From contig CAVRQQ010000034.1 of assembly GCA_963723355.1 (NCBI GenBank), forward strand, positions 109,989 through 173,988: a DNA stretch of 64,000 nt, given 5' to 3'. Every line of letters starts with the position of its first letter. Position 1 is the first letter of the stretch. Origin of the DNA: JAFDBW01 sp963723355. Its GTDB lineage: Bacteria > Desulfobacterota > Desulfuromonadia > Desulfuromonadales > BM103. A program made the translations under genes and the position numbers. This document shows positions 7,256 through 15,621 of the stretch, in pieces. The notes under the pieces are model-generated. The model did not search any database. It saw only the letters and a program-made list of their open reading frames with translations, and was not told the DNA's origin.

Positions 7256-9067
7256 CTACTTAGGCTTTTTATTCTCCTTCTTGCGATCATTTTCGTCAAG
7301 CAGACGCTTGCGCAGGCGAATCGATTCGGGAGTGACTTCCACCAGTTCGTCATTACCGATGAATTCGAGGGCCTGCTCGAGAGTCAAATCACGTGGCGTG
7401 GTCAAGCGGATCGCTTCGTCACTGCCTGAGGCGCGTACATTGGTCAGTTTCTTTCCCTTGCATGCGTTGACCACGAGATCATTGTCCTTGGCATGCTGGC
7501 CGATAATCATCCCCTCGTAGACATTGACACCGGGGCCGACGAAAAGAGACCCGCGTTCCTGCAGGTTGAAGAGTGAATAGGCGATCGTTTCTCCGGCTTC
7601 TATTGCGATCAGGACGCCATTCTTACGCCCCGGAATCGCCCCTTTCCATGGTGCATAACCGTGGAAAGTGTGGTTCATGACGCCGGTGCCGCGAGTGTCA
7701 GTAAGGAACTCGCTGCGAAAGCCAATCAATCCACGTGCCGGTATGATGAACTCGAGACGGTTGACACCATCCAGAGCGTTCATGGCGACCATTTCCGCTT
7801 TGCGGGTACCGAGTTTTTCAATCACCGTACCCTGGTGTTCTTCGGGGACATCAACCACCAAGTACTCCATCGGTTCGCACTGTTCGCCGTCGATCTCACG
7901 ACAGATGACTTCCGGTTTGGAGACGGCCAGTTCAAAACCTTCCCGGCGCATGTTTTCGATCAGGATCGACAGGTGAAGTTCCCCGCGGCCCGACACCCGG
8001 AACGTATCGGTGTTGGCGGTTTCTTCGACGCGCAGCGAGACGTTGGTGCGCAACTCCTTGAAAAGGCGGTCGCGGATGTTGCGCGACGTGACATATTTAC
8101 CCTCCCGTCCGGCAAAGGGGGAGGAGTTGACGATAAAGTTCATGGCCAGGGTCGGTTCGTCGATCGACACGTAGGGGAGCGATTTGGGCCGCTCGGCGCA
8201 CGCCAGGGTCTCGCCGATGCCGATGTTCTCGAAGCCTGCCACGGAGACGATGTCACCTGCGCCGGCTTCAGCCAGGTCAATTTGCTTGAGCCCTTCATAA
8301 CCGAGCAGCTTGGTGATGCGTGCCTTGGATATCTCTCCACTTTTCATGATCAGGGCCACGGTCTCGCCGGTTTTTACACGACCGTTGAAGATCTTTCCGG
8401 TGGCGACGCGGCCGAGGTAATCGTTATAGTCGATAGACGTCACCAGCATCTGGAATGGTGCTTCCGGATCGGCGACCGGCGGGGCAACCCGCTCACGGAT
8501 CATCTCGAAGAGCGGTCCCAGGTTATCCGATTCGTCATCCAGTTCGCGTTTGGCAACTCCCTGTTTGGCGCTGGTGTAGACAATCGGAAAGTCGAGCTGT
8601 TTGTCATCGGCATTGAGTTCACAGAACAGGTCGAAGACCATGTCGACGACCTTTTCCGGACGGGCCCCGGGGCGGTCAATCTTGTTGATGACGACGATCG
8701 GGCGGATGCCGAGATCAAGCGACTTCTTCAGTACGAAGCGGGTCTGCGGCATCGGGCCGTCGAATGCATCCACCAGCAGCAGGACCGAGTCAACCATCTT
8801 CAGGACACGTTCCACTTCACCGCCGAAATCGGCATGACCTGGGGTGTCGACGATATTGATTTTGATGCCGTCGTAGTGGATCGACAGGTTCTTTGACAAG
8901 ATCGTGATGCCGCGTTCCTTCTCCAGGTCGTTGCTGTCCATCACCCGTTCGGTAATGACCTGGTTCTCGCGAAACACTCCGGATTGTTTGAGCATGGCAT
9001 CGACAAGGGTGGTTTTGCCGTGATCAACGTGGGCAATTATGGCAATGTTGCGTAGATGTTCTGTCAT
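7256..9067 (-). CDS. typA: translational GTPase TypA/BipA
   Basis: A 603-residue ribosome-binding GTPase of the EF-G superfamily, involved in 50S assembly and stress adaptation. The G1 motif AHVDHGKTTL (near residue 12), G2 RGITI, G3 DTPGHADFGGEV and G4 NKIDRP are intact. Domain II, the EF-G III/V-like domains (GRGELHLSIL) and the TypA-specific C-terminal domain follow (ITNVRASG-like LTNVRASGSDEA, RKRLLDENDR). Length matches the family. It is divergently oriented from the decayed M48 gene, with 166 bp between them that must hold its promoter. Confidence 0.97.
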   Translation of the reverse strand: MTEHLRNIAIIAHVDHGKTTLVDAMLKQSGVFRENQVITERVMDSNDLEKERGITILSKNLSIHYDGIKINIVDTPGHADFGGEVERVLKMVDSVLLLVDAFDGPMPQTRFVLKKSLDLGIRPIVVINKIDRPGARPEKVVDMVFDLFCELNADDKQLDFPIVYTSAKQGVAKRELDDESDNLGPLFEMIRERVAPPVADPEAPFQMLVTSIDYNDYLGRVATGKIFNGRVKTGETVALIMKSGEISKARITKLLGYEGLKQIDLAEAGAGDIVSVAGFENIGIGETLACAERPKSLPYVSIDEPTLAMNFIVNSSPFAGREGKYVTSRNIRDRLFKELRTNVSLRVEETANTDTFRVSGRGELHLSILIENMRREGFELAVSKPEVICREIDGEQCEPMEYLVVDVPEEHQGTVIEKLGTRKAEMVAMNALDGVNRLEFIIPARGLIGFRSEFLTDTRGTGVMNHTFHGYAPWKGAIPGRKNGVLIAIEAGETIAYSLFNLQERGSLFVGPGVNVYEGMIIGQHAKDNDLVVNACKGKKLTNVRASGSDEAIRLTTPRDLTLEQALEFIGNDELVEVTPESIRLRKRLLDENDRKKENKKPK

Positions 9068-9233
9068 TTTTGTTGCTTTCTTTATAAATCTAGCAAAAGT
9101 TATTAAAGTTCGGGCGGCACATGATAGTCACTTGTCGTGGAAATGCAAGCAGCTTTTTCTGCCGGCGGCTTGTCTGTCCTTCGAGGATAGCCTAATATGC
9201 ACTCCGAATAATATGAACAGATGGGATTAACAG

Positions 9234-10316
9234 ATGAAAAATCTCGTTCCAACGAAACTCATGCGGTCAGCAATCATCATCGCTCTGACCTGGTTGGCGG
9301 GTTGTGCCGGGATGGACCAGTACCTGCCTGCCGATGCACCGCTATTGACCGCAGATCAGGAAATTAAAGTCGGCAGTACTGTAGAGGATCGGTTGCTTCA
9401 ACTGCTTGGAGGCCCGCGCCACGATCAGGCCCTTTTAGAAGAGCTCGACTCGCTGATCAAACCGGAGGGCGGGGCTCCGGCCGATTCACTGTCTCTGTTG
9501 CGGACAAGAGTACTGCAGCGCTCTATGCGCTGCCGGGTGGCCGGATTGTTGTGACACGTGGGGTTCTGTCAGAAATCAGCGATCAGGGCGAACTGGTGGC
9601 TTTGCTTCAAGGTGCAGACAGCTCTCACCCGTACAGCATATTCGGAACGGGCGAACCGTGCCTCGAACGAGGCCACGGCGGAAATCCTGTCGCTGAAGGA
9701 ATCCGTGTATGATCCCGAGTCAGGTTCGATCAGGCTGGCGCGGATTTTTGCCCGGAGGCCCTGCGAGGGGAGCTGCCTGACCAGTTTGATGCAATCCGGC
9801 GTGAGCCGTTCCGGGGAAGTGCCGGAATCAATCCGTATGCTCAAGGAATTGCAGCCGGCATACGAATTGTTGAAAGAGGCCCAACGACTTGAAAAAGCTG
9901 ACAAACCTTCGCAGGCAATAACCCAGTATCTCAATGCTGCAAGCATGGCTCCGGACGAGCCGCAGATCCTCGGTGCTCTGGGAATGGCCTACCTGCGTGC
10001 CGGTGAGTTGCAAACGGCCAGACTTAACCTGCAGAAGGCTGTCGAGCTGCAGCCTGACTATTACAAAACCCGGATGGGGCTCGGCTACCTCTACCTGCAA
10101 CAGGGCAAGGTGCGCAAGGCAAACGATCAACTGGCAGAGAGTGTTCGTCTGCTGCCGGTCACGGAAAACCTGTTTCTGCTCGCCGAGGCGCGCGAAAAAA
10201 GTGGTGATGCAGAGGGGGGAATGTCTTTGTACCGATTGATCGTTGAGACAGATCCTCACAGCAAGCTGGGACGCACGGCAGCAAGTCGCCTGGTTCGGTT
10301 GAAGGATGTAGAATGA
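9234..10316 (+). pseudogene. M48-family metallopeptidase/TPR lipoprotein, decayed
   Basis: The N-terminus (9234-9490) is a lipoprotein signal with lipobox LAGC and the QYLPADAPLLTADQEIKVG lead-in seen in Geobacter-type M48 peptidases. The frame then slips: about 9495-9590 reads VADKSTAALYALPGGRIVV in another frame, the canonical block just before the zinc-binding helix. The HExxH helix itself is missing, because the frame runs from ELVALL directly into altered sequence. From about 9600 the original frame resumes (EILSLKESVYDPESG, then ELQPAYELLKEAQ), and about 9870-10310 encodes intact TPR units (LGMAYLRAGELQTARLNLQKAVELQPD). Several frame changes plus the lost catalytic motif indicate real decay rather than one read error. 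The TPR part could still be made from an internal start. Confidence 0.75.
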
Positions 10317-10823
10317 TTCAGACCCTTGTTCTTGAGGATGGTGAAACCATTCGCTGGGAGGCGCGACCCGCACCGCGTTGTTATACTTTCCGGCATTGGC
10401 GGCATTCGGTCTTCGGACTGATTTTCCTCGCGATATGCAGCTACTGGCAGGTTCTGGGGATTGTCATGGCGGACACTTACGCCATGAGGTGGCTGGCCTG
10501 GCTGCCGCTTCCGTTCGTTATCACAGGGCTGTATTTTTTCGTTGGGCACCTGGTACAGGCCCGTCTCGAGTGGAACCATGTCTATTACGCGATAACGGAC
10601 CGACGAGTGATTGTGCAACGCGGCCTGGCGCGTCCGCAAAGCAAGTTTATCGAACTGTCGGAGCTCACTTACTTCAGTCTGCATCGACAGAGGTGAGCAG
10701 CTCGGCACACTGCGTGTCCATCAGGGTCGGGAGCAGCAGCTTGTCCTGCACTGCATAGAGTACCCGCATCAGGCAACGGAGCTTCTTGAAAAGGCAATGG
10801 CAAAAAACGAAAGCGCGATGTAA
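10313..10823 (+). CDS. bacterial PH-domain membrane protein, frameshifted
   Basis: The first frame (10313-10696) encodes two membrane segments (about residues 33-50 and 60-80) followed by the bacterial PH-domain signature YYAITDRRVIVQRGL. It stops at LHRQR. Reading one base over from about 10690 continues the domain (RGEQLGTLRVHQGREQQ) to TAA 10823, restoring about 170 residues. A single-base insertion therefore separates the two. The start overlaps the stop of the preceding TPR frame (ATGA). Function of this YdbT/bPH2-like group is unknown. Confidence 0.7.
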
Positions 10824-10922
10824 GAATATAGCGAACCTGCTAAGGGTTACGGCAATTCTGTTGCTTTATTTCGCGTTTTTGACTAATCTCTAGCCCCTTT
10901 ATATTGGTCAGGACATAACCCT

Positions 10923-12269
10923 ATGAATAATAAAGCTTTTTATCTGGAGACCTTTGGTTGCCAGATGAATGTGGTCGACTCGGAACGAATTGTCGACCTG
11001 CTCGGCGGTATCGGTTATCGGCAGGTCGAACAGCCCGACCAGGCCGGCCTGATCCTGCTGAACACCTGTGCTGTTCGCGATAAAGCGGTACGTAAGGCCT
11101 ACGGCCACCTGGGTCGCTTCAAGCCCCTTAAAGACCGCAACCCGGAGCTCATTCTCGGCATGGGAGGCTGTATCGCCCAGCAGGAAGGCAAACAGCTTCT
11201 CGAGGAGTTCCCTTACCTGGACCTGGTGTTTGGCACTCACAATGTTCACCGTCTGCCTGAGTTGGTGCAAAAGGTTGCCGACAACCGCGTGCGTTGCGAA
11301 GAAACCGATTTCCTCGACCACGATACGCGGCTGCAGCTTTTCCCTTCCCGGACCGGTCAGGATGCTTACACACGTTTCGTGACGGTCATGCAGGGTTGTG
11401 ACAACTTCTGCAGTTATTGTGTCGTGCCTTATGTCCGCGGTCGTGAGATCAGCCGACCCAGCGGGGAAATCCTCGATGAAATACGCGAACTGGTTTCACA
11501 GGGAGTGCGTGAGGTGACCCTGATCGGCCAGAATGTCAATTCTTATGGGCTCAAAGACGAAACTGAGCTCTGTTTTTCCGGACTCCTGAAGCGGGTCAAT
11601 GCAATTGATGGGATAGAACGGATTCGCTTCACTACCTCGCATCCGAAAGATCTGTCCGACGAACTGATCGAATGTTTCGGTTCTCTTGAGAAACTCTGTA
11701 AACACCTGCATCTGCCGGTCCAGTGTGGCTCCGACAAGATCCTGCGGGCAATGAACCGGGGTTACACGCGTGAACGCTACCTGAAGATTGTCGACCGCCT
11801 GCGACGGGTCTGTCCGGATATCCGTCTGACGACGGATATCATCGTCGGTTTTCCCGGAGAGCATGATGAAGACTTTGCCGAGACGATGGCATTGCTCGAG
11901 GAAGTGCGCTTCGCGGAAATCTACTCTTTCATTTATTCACCGAGAAAAGGTACGACTGCGGCTGACATCAAAGATGAAACGCCTGCAGAAATGAAACAGG
12001 AGCGATTCGATCGTATGCTCGCCATGCAGCAGGAGATCAGCCGCCAGACCTGGGAGGCGGATGTCGGCACGATCCAGAAGGTGCTGGTCGAAGGTGAAAG
12101 CAGGATCGGGGAGGGGCAGATTTTCGGTCGCAGCACCTGGAACCGGATCGTCAACTTCACGGGGCCGGCTGAGCTCGCCGGGCGTGTTGTGCCAGTCAAA
12201 ATTGTCAAGTCCTACCGCAATTCGCTGCTTGGCGAGTTGCCTGAGAACTGTGGAGTTAACACGCTATGA
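10923..12269 (+). CDS. miaB: tRNA-2-methylthio-N6-isopentenyladenosine synthase MiaB
   Basis: A 448-residue radical-SAM methylthiotransferase that converts i6A37 of tRNA to ms2i6A37. The N-terminal MTTase domain carries the auxiliary-cluster cysteines in FGCQMNVVDSE, NTCAVRDKA and MGGCIAQQ. The radical-SAM motif is CDNFCSYCVVPYVRGRE (Cys-x3-Cys-x2-Cys), and a TRAM domain closes the protein. Full length and intact. Its stop overlaps the start of the M42 peptidase gene (ATGA), so the two are translationally coupled. Confidence 0.97.
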   Translation: MNNKAFYLETFGCQMNVVDSERIVDLLGGIGYRQVEQPDQAGLILLNTCAVRDKAVRKAYGHLGRFKPLKDRNPELILGMGGCIAQQEGKQLLEEFPYLDLVFGTHNVHRLPELVQKVADNRVRCEETDFLDHDTRLQLFPSRTGQDAYTRFVTVMQGCDNFCSYCVVPYVRGREISRPSGEILDEIRELVSQGVREVTLIGQNVNSYGLKDETELCFSGLLKRVNAIDGIERIRFTTSHPKDLSDELIECFGSLEKLCKHLHLPVQCGSDKILRAMNRGYTRERYLKIVDRLRRVCPDIRLTTDIIVGFPGEHDEDFAETMALLEEVRFAEIYSFIYSPRKGTTAADIKDETPAEMKQERFDRMLAMQQEISRQTWEADVGTIQKVLVEGESRIGEGQIFGRSTWNRIVNFTGPAELAGRVVPVKIVKSYRNSLLGELPENCGVNTL

Positions 12270-13333
12270 ATAAACAGGATTTCGCTTTTTTTAAAGAACT
12301 CGTCGAGGCCCCGAGCCCATCCGGTTTCGAGCAGCCGGCACAACGGGTGATTCGCAAGGCGCTGGCAGATGTTGCTGATGAGATCCGTACCGATGTCATG
12401 GGCAACGTGGTGGCGCATATCGAAGGGCCAGCAGGCGCCCCACGCCTGATGCTGGCGGGGCACTGTGATGAAATAGGCTTCATGATCAAGTATATAGATG
12501 ACCAGGGTTATCTGTTCTTTGCGCCGATCGGCGGAGTCGATGCGCATCTTGTGCCGGGCCAAAGAGTGACAGTACACACGAAGACCGGACCCGTGCCGGG
12601 CGTGGTCGGCAAACGTCCGATTCACCAGATTGAGCCTCAGGACCGCGAAAAGGTCATGCCTTTTAAAAGCCAGTTTATCGATGTCGGTTGCTCCAGCAAG
12701 AAGGCCGCCGAAAAGCTCGTGTCGATCGGTGACCCGGTGACCTTCAGCGTTGGCGTCGAACGCCTGCAGGGAACGCGCCTGACTTCTCGGGCCCTGGATG
12801 ACAAGATGGGAGCCTTTATCGTTGCCCAGGTCTTGCGGGAAGTCCGTCGCCAGAACAACCTGGTGGTTGACCTCTACGGCGTCTCGACGGTGCAGGAAGA
12901 GGTCGGGTTGCGTGGCGGGGCGACCAGCGCCTACGGGGTGCAGCCCGATATCGGCATCGCTGTTGAAGTTGGCTTTGCCAGTGATTATCCCGACGCAGAC
13001 CACAAGCACTCAGGTGAGATCAGCCTTGGCAAGGGCCCGATCATCGCCCGTGGACCGAATATCAATCCCGTACTGTTCGATCTCCTGGTTGCAACGGCTG
13101 AAGCAGAAAAAATTGCTTACCAGGTGATCGGTATCCCGCGAGCCACCGGAACCGACGCCAATGTTATGCAGCTGGTCCGTGGCGGCGTTGCAACCGCCCT
13201 GGTCAGCATCCCGTTACGCTACATGCACACGCCGGTCGAAGTGCTCGACTGGGCCGACCTCGAAGGTGCGGTCAAGCTCCTGTCCAGTCTCTGTGGCAGG
13301 CTGACGGAAAAGAGTTCTTTTATCCCGGCCTGA
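12266..13333 (+). CDS. M42-family aminopeptidase
   Basis: A 355-residue M42 glutamyl-aminopeptidase/TET-type protease. Binuclear zinc ligands and catalytic residues are visible: AGHCDEIGF (His), ALDDKMGAF (Asp), VQEEVGLRG (catalytic and metal Glu), and MHTPVEV (C-terminal His). These enzymes form dodecameric cages that trim peptides. ATG 12266 overlaps the miaB stop. The rplM promoter follows, so transcription of the miaB pair probably ends in the short gap. Confidence 0.93.
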   Translation: MNKQDFAFFKELVEAPSPSGFEQPAQRVIRKALADVADEIRTDVMGNVVAHIEGPAGAPRLMLAGHCDEIGFMIKYIDDQGYLFFAPIGGVDAHLVPGQRVTVHTKTGPVPGVVGKRPIHQIEPQDREKVMPFKSQFIDVGCSSKKAAEKLVSIGDPVTFSVGVERLQGTRLTSRALDDKMGAFIVAQVLREVRRQNNLVVDLYGVSTVQEEVGLRGGATSAYGVQPDIGIAVEVGFASDYPDADHKHSGEISLGKGPIIARGPNINPVLFDLLVATAEAEKIAYQVIGIPRATGTDANVMQLVRGGVATALVSIPLRYMHTPVEVLDWADLEGAVKLLSSLCGRLTEKSSFIPA

Positions 13334-13381
13334 CCGGTTGCCGTTGCCGGGAATAAAGTCTTCTGACAGTCGAAAAAACGC

Positions 13382-13410
13382 TTGACAATGCAAGGCGTTT
13401 TGAATACATT
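13382..13410 (+). promoter_or_regulatory. sigma70-type promoter of rplM-rpsI
   Basis: TTGACA (13382-13387), a 17-base spacer, TACATT (13405-13410). The -35 region sits inside an imperfect inverted repeat AAAACGCTTG...CAAGGCGTTTT, which could be an operator or only a coincidence. Confidence 0.75.
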
Positions 13411-13463
13411 TCGTGTTTCTGTGAGCCCCGTAAACTTACAGATTGGATATAGAGAGGATAGTA

Positions 13464-13892
13464 ATGAGCACTTCAGTTGCGAAAAAAGATGAACTCCAGA
13501 AAGACTGGTATGTTGTCGACCTGGAAGACAAGGTCCTTGGCCGGGCGGCTACCGAGATTGCCCGTGTCCTGCGCGGCAAGCACAAGGCCATTTACACCCC
13601 GAGCGTTGACACCGGCGATTTTGTTATCGTCCTCAACGCTGAGAAAGTCCGTCTGACCGGCAACAAGTTGGCTCAGAAAAAGTATTATCGTCACAGCGGC
13701 TATACCGGCGGCCTGACGACAATTACTGCCGACAAGTTGCTTGAAAAGGCCCCTGAAGAACTGATCAGGAAAGCCGTCAAGGGGATGTTGCCGAAAAACA
13801 AGCTCGGCCGTCAGATGTTCAGAAAACTTAAAGTCTATTGCGGTGCCAATCATCCGCATCAGGCACAGCAGCCCAAAGAACTTCAGGTTTAA
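13464..13892 (+). CDS. rplM: 50S ribosomal protein L13
   Basis: A 142-residue L13, one of the first proteins assembled on 23S rRNA. Diagnostic blocks are WYVVDLEDKVLGRAATEIA, LRGKHKAIYTP, GDFVIVLNAEKVRLTGNK and MLPKNKLGRQMFRKLKVY. I start at ATG 13464 (MSTSVAKKD), preceded by GAGAGGA, not the upstream TTG. rpsI follows 23 bp later, giving the universal rplM-rpsI operon. Confidence 0.98.
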   Translation: MSTSVAKKDELQKDWYVVDLEDKVLGRAATEIARVLRGKHKAIYTPSVDTGDFVIVLNAEKVRLTGNKLAQKKYYRHSGYTGGLTTITADKLLEKAPEELIRKAVKGMLPKNKLGRQMFRKLKVYCGANHPHQAQQPKELQV

Positions 13893-13915
13893 GGGAATTC
13901 AGGAGAAATTAGACG

Positions 13916-14308
13916 ATGGCCGAACAGAAAATTTACGCCACCGGCAGGAGAAAGACCTCTATAGCCCGTGTCTGGATGAAGCCGGGAACAGGTGAGATTA
14001 CTATTAACAAGCGGACGATGGACGAATACTTTGGTCGCCCGACTTCGAAAATGGTCGTGCGCCAGCCGCTCGAACTGACTGATAATGTCGGCAAGTTCGA
14101 CATCGACGTAAATGTTTGCGGTGGAGGCCCTTCCGGTCAGGCCGGTGCGATCAAGCACGGTATCACCAAGGCCCTGCTCGAGGTTGATCCGGAACTTCGC
14201 GCTTCGCTGAAAAAAGCCGGGTTCATTACCCGCGACAGTCGTATCAAGGAGCGTAAGAAGTACGGTAAACGCGGTGCGCGCCGCAGCTTCCAGTTCTCCA
14301 AGCGTTAA
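13916..14308 (+). CDS. rpsI: 30S ribosomal protein S9
   Basis: A 130-residue S9 with the N-terminal YATGRRKTSIARVW and the basic C-terminal tail ending in FQFSKR, which reaches the P-site tRNA anticodon stem-loop. GGAGAAAT precedes the start. It is the second gene of the rplM operon and is followed by a strong terminator. Confidence 0.98.
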   Translation: MAEQKIYATGRRKTSIARVWMKPGTGEITINKRTMDEYFGRPTSKMVVRQPLELTDNVGKFDIDVNVCGGGPSGQAGAIKHGITKALLEVDPELRASLKKAGFITRDSRIKERKKYGKRGARRSFQFSKR

Positions 14309-14343
14309 TGACTTGCGACCTTTCGGTCGTCATGATATTTGCT

Positions 14344-14377
14344 GGAAAGAGGGAAACCTGCGGGTTTCCCTCTTTCC
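14344..14377 (+). terminator. intrinsic terminator after rpsI
   Basis: A perfect 15-bp stem GGAAAGAGGGAAACC/GGTTTCCCTCTTTCC with loop TGCG, followed by GTTTAAA. The U-tract is short, so read-through into argC is possible. Confidence 0.7.
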
Positions 14378-14395
14378 GTTTAAAGGAGATAAGCG

Positions 14396-15433
14396 ATGCA
14401 TCGGATTGCTGTTATTGGTGCAAGTGGATATACCGGAGCAGAGCTCTTGCGTCTGCTCGTCCAGCACCCGGATGCCGAGTTGGTATGCGTCACCTCGCGT
14501 CAGTATGCCGGACAACCGGTGGCCGGGATATTCCCTTCGCTGAGGAGTCTTGTAGATCTGAACTTTGAAGATCTCAACTCGGCCGGACTGGCCGGACGGG
14601 TGGATCTGGTTTTTACGGCGGTGCCTCACCAGACTGCCATGAATATGGTCCCGGAGCTGCTTGATGCCGGTTGCCGGGTTGTCGACCTGTCCGCCGATTT
14701 CCGGCTCAAGGATATTGCCACCTACGAAGCATGGTATCAGATCCACACGTCCCCCGATTTGCTCTCTGAGGCGGTTTACGGACTACCTGAACTGTTTCGG
14801 GAACATATCCCTGAGGCCAGACTGGTCGCCAACCCCGGTTGTTATCCTACCAGTATCGCTCTGGCTTTGACGCCTTTGCTGGAGCAGAAAATGATTGATC
14901 CGTCGACCATGATTGTTGACAGCAAGTCCGGGGCCAGCGGTGCTGGCCGTTCGGCCAAGCTGGATACGATCTTCTGTGAAGTCAATGAAGGTTTCAAGGC
15001 CTATGGATTGCCTCGGCACAGGCACACACCTGAGATCGAACAAACTCTCAGTGTGGTCTCGGGTGAGGCTGTGACAATCAGTTTCACTCCGCACCTGCTG
15101 CCGGTCAACCGGGGCATCCTGAGCACTTGCTACGCTTCTCTGGTAGGCCCCGCTACTCTCGACGAACTGCACGGTCACTACCTTGACAGGTACTCTGCGG
15201 AAACCTTTGTCCGGGTCCTGCCGAAGGGGCAACTACCGAATATCTCCCAGGTCACTGGTAGTAATTTCTGTGACATCGGTCTGGCGGTTGACGATCGAAC
15301 CGGTCGGGTCATTGCGGTTGCAGTGATTGACAACCTGGTCAAGGGTGCTGCAGGGCAGGCATTGCAGAACATGAATCTCATGCTTGGTCTGCCGGAGCAA
15401 ACGGGACTGATGGGGGCTCCGGGCTTTCCTTAA
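14396..15433 (+). CDS. argC: N-acetyl-gamma-glutamyl-phosphate reductase
   Basis: A 345-residue ArgC that reduces N-acetylglutamyl-5-phosphate to the semialdehyde with NADPH in arginine synthesis. The N-terminal Rossmann motif is GASGYTGAELLRLL, the active-site Cys lies in NPGCYPTS, and the substrate-binding Arg/His region is GLPRHRHTPEI. An AAAGGAG ribosome-binding site lies 8 bases before ATG 14396. Length is typical, and a terminator follows directly. Confidence 0.97.
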   Translation: MHRIAVIGASGYTGAELLRLLVQHPDAELVCVTSRQYAGQPVAGIFPSLRSLVDLNFEDLNSAGLAGRVDLVFTAVPHQTAMNMVPELLDAGCRVVDLSADFRLKDIATYEAWYQIHTSPDLLSEAVYGLPELFREHIPEARLVANPGCYPTSIALALTPLLEQKMIDPSTMIVDSKSGASGAGRSAKLDTIFCEVNEGFKAYGLPRHRHTPEIEQTLSVVSGEAVTISFTPHLLPVNRGILSTCYASLVGPATLDELHGHYLDRYSAETFVRVLPKGQLPNISQVTGSNFCDIGLAVDDRTGRVIAVAVIDNLVKGAAGQALQNMNLMLGLPEQTGLMGAPGFP

Positions 15434-15453
15434 GTGCAAAGCGCTCAACAGCA

Positions 15454-15480
15454 AAGGCCACCCGCTCATCGGGTGGCCTT
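15454..15480. terminator. intrinsic terminator after argC
   Basis: An 11-bp stem AAGGCCACCCG/CGGGTGGCCTT with loop CTCAT. It is nearly symmetrical between convergent argC and the HD-GYP gene. Confidence 0.75.
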
Positions 15481-15621
15481 GATAAAAAAACCGTCAACGT
15501 ATTTTAGGGCGTGACACGCTTTTCGCGCCTTCTGATTCGTGTTTGCTCTATTCGGGTTCGTGAAGTGTCCACGCCCGGGTTGCTTCGAGTGAACGTCAGC
15601 GCCTTTCATGAAGCAATGCGG

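Noticed and set aside
7661..8896. 411-codon open frame on the plus strand
   Set aside because: It is antisense to typA, whose motifs are complete; the frame reflects codon composition of the real gene.
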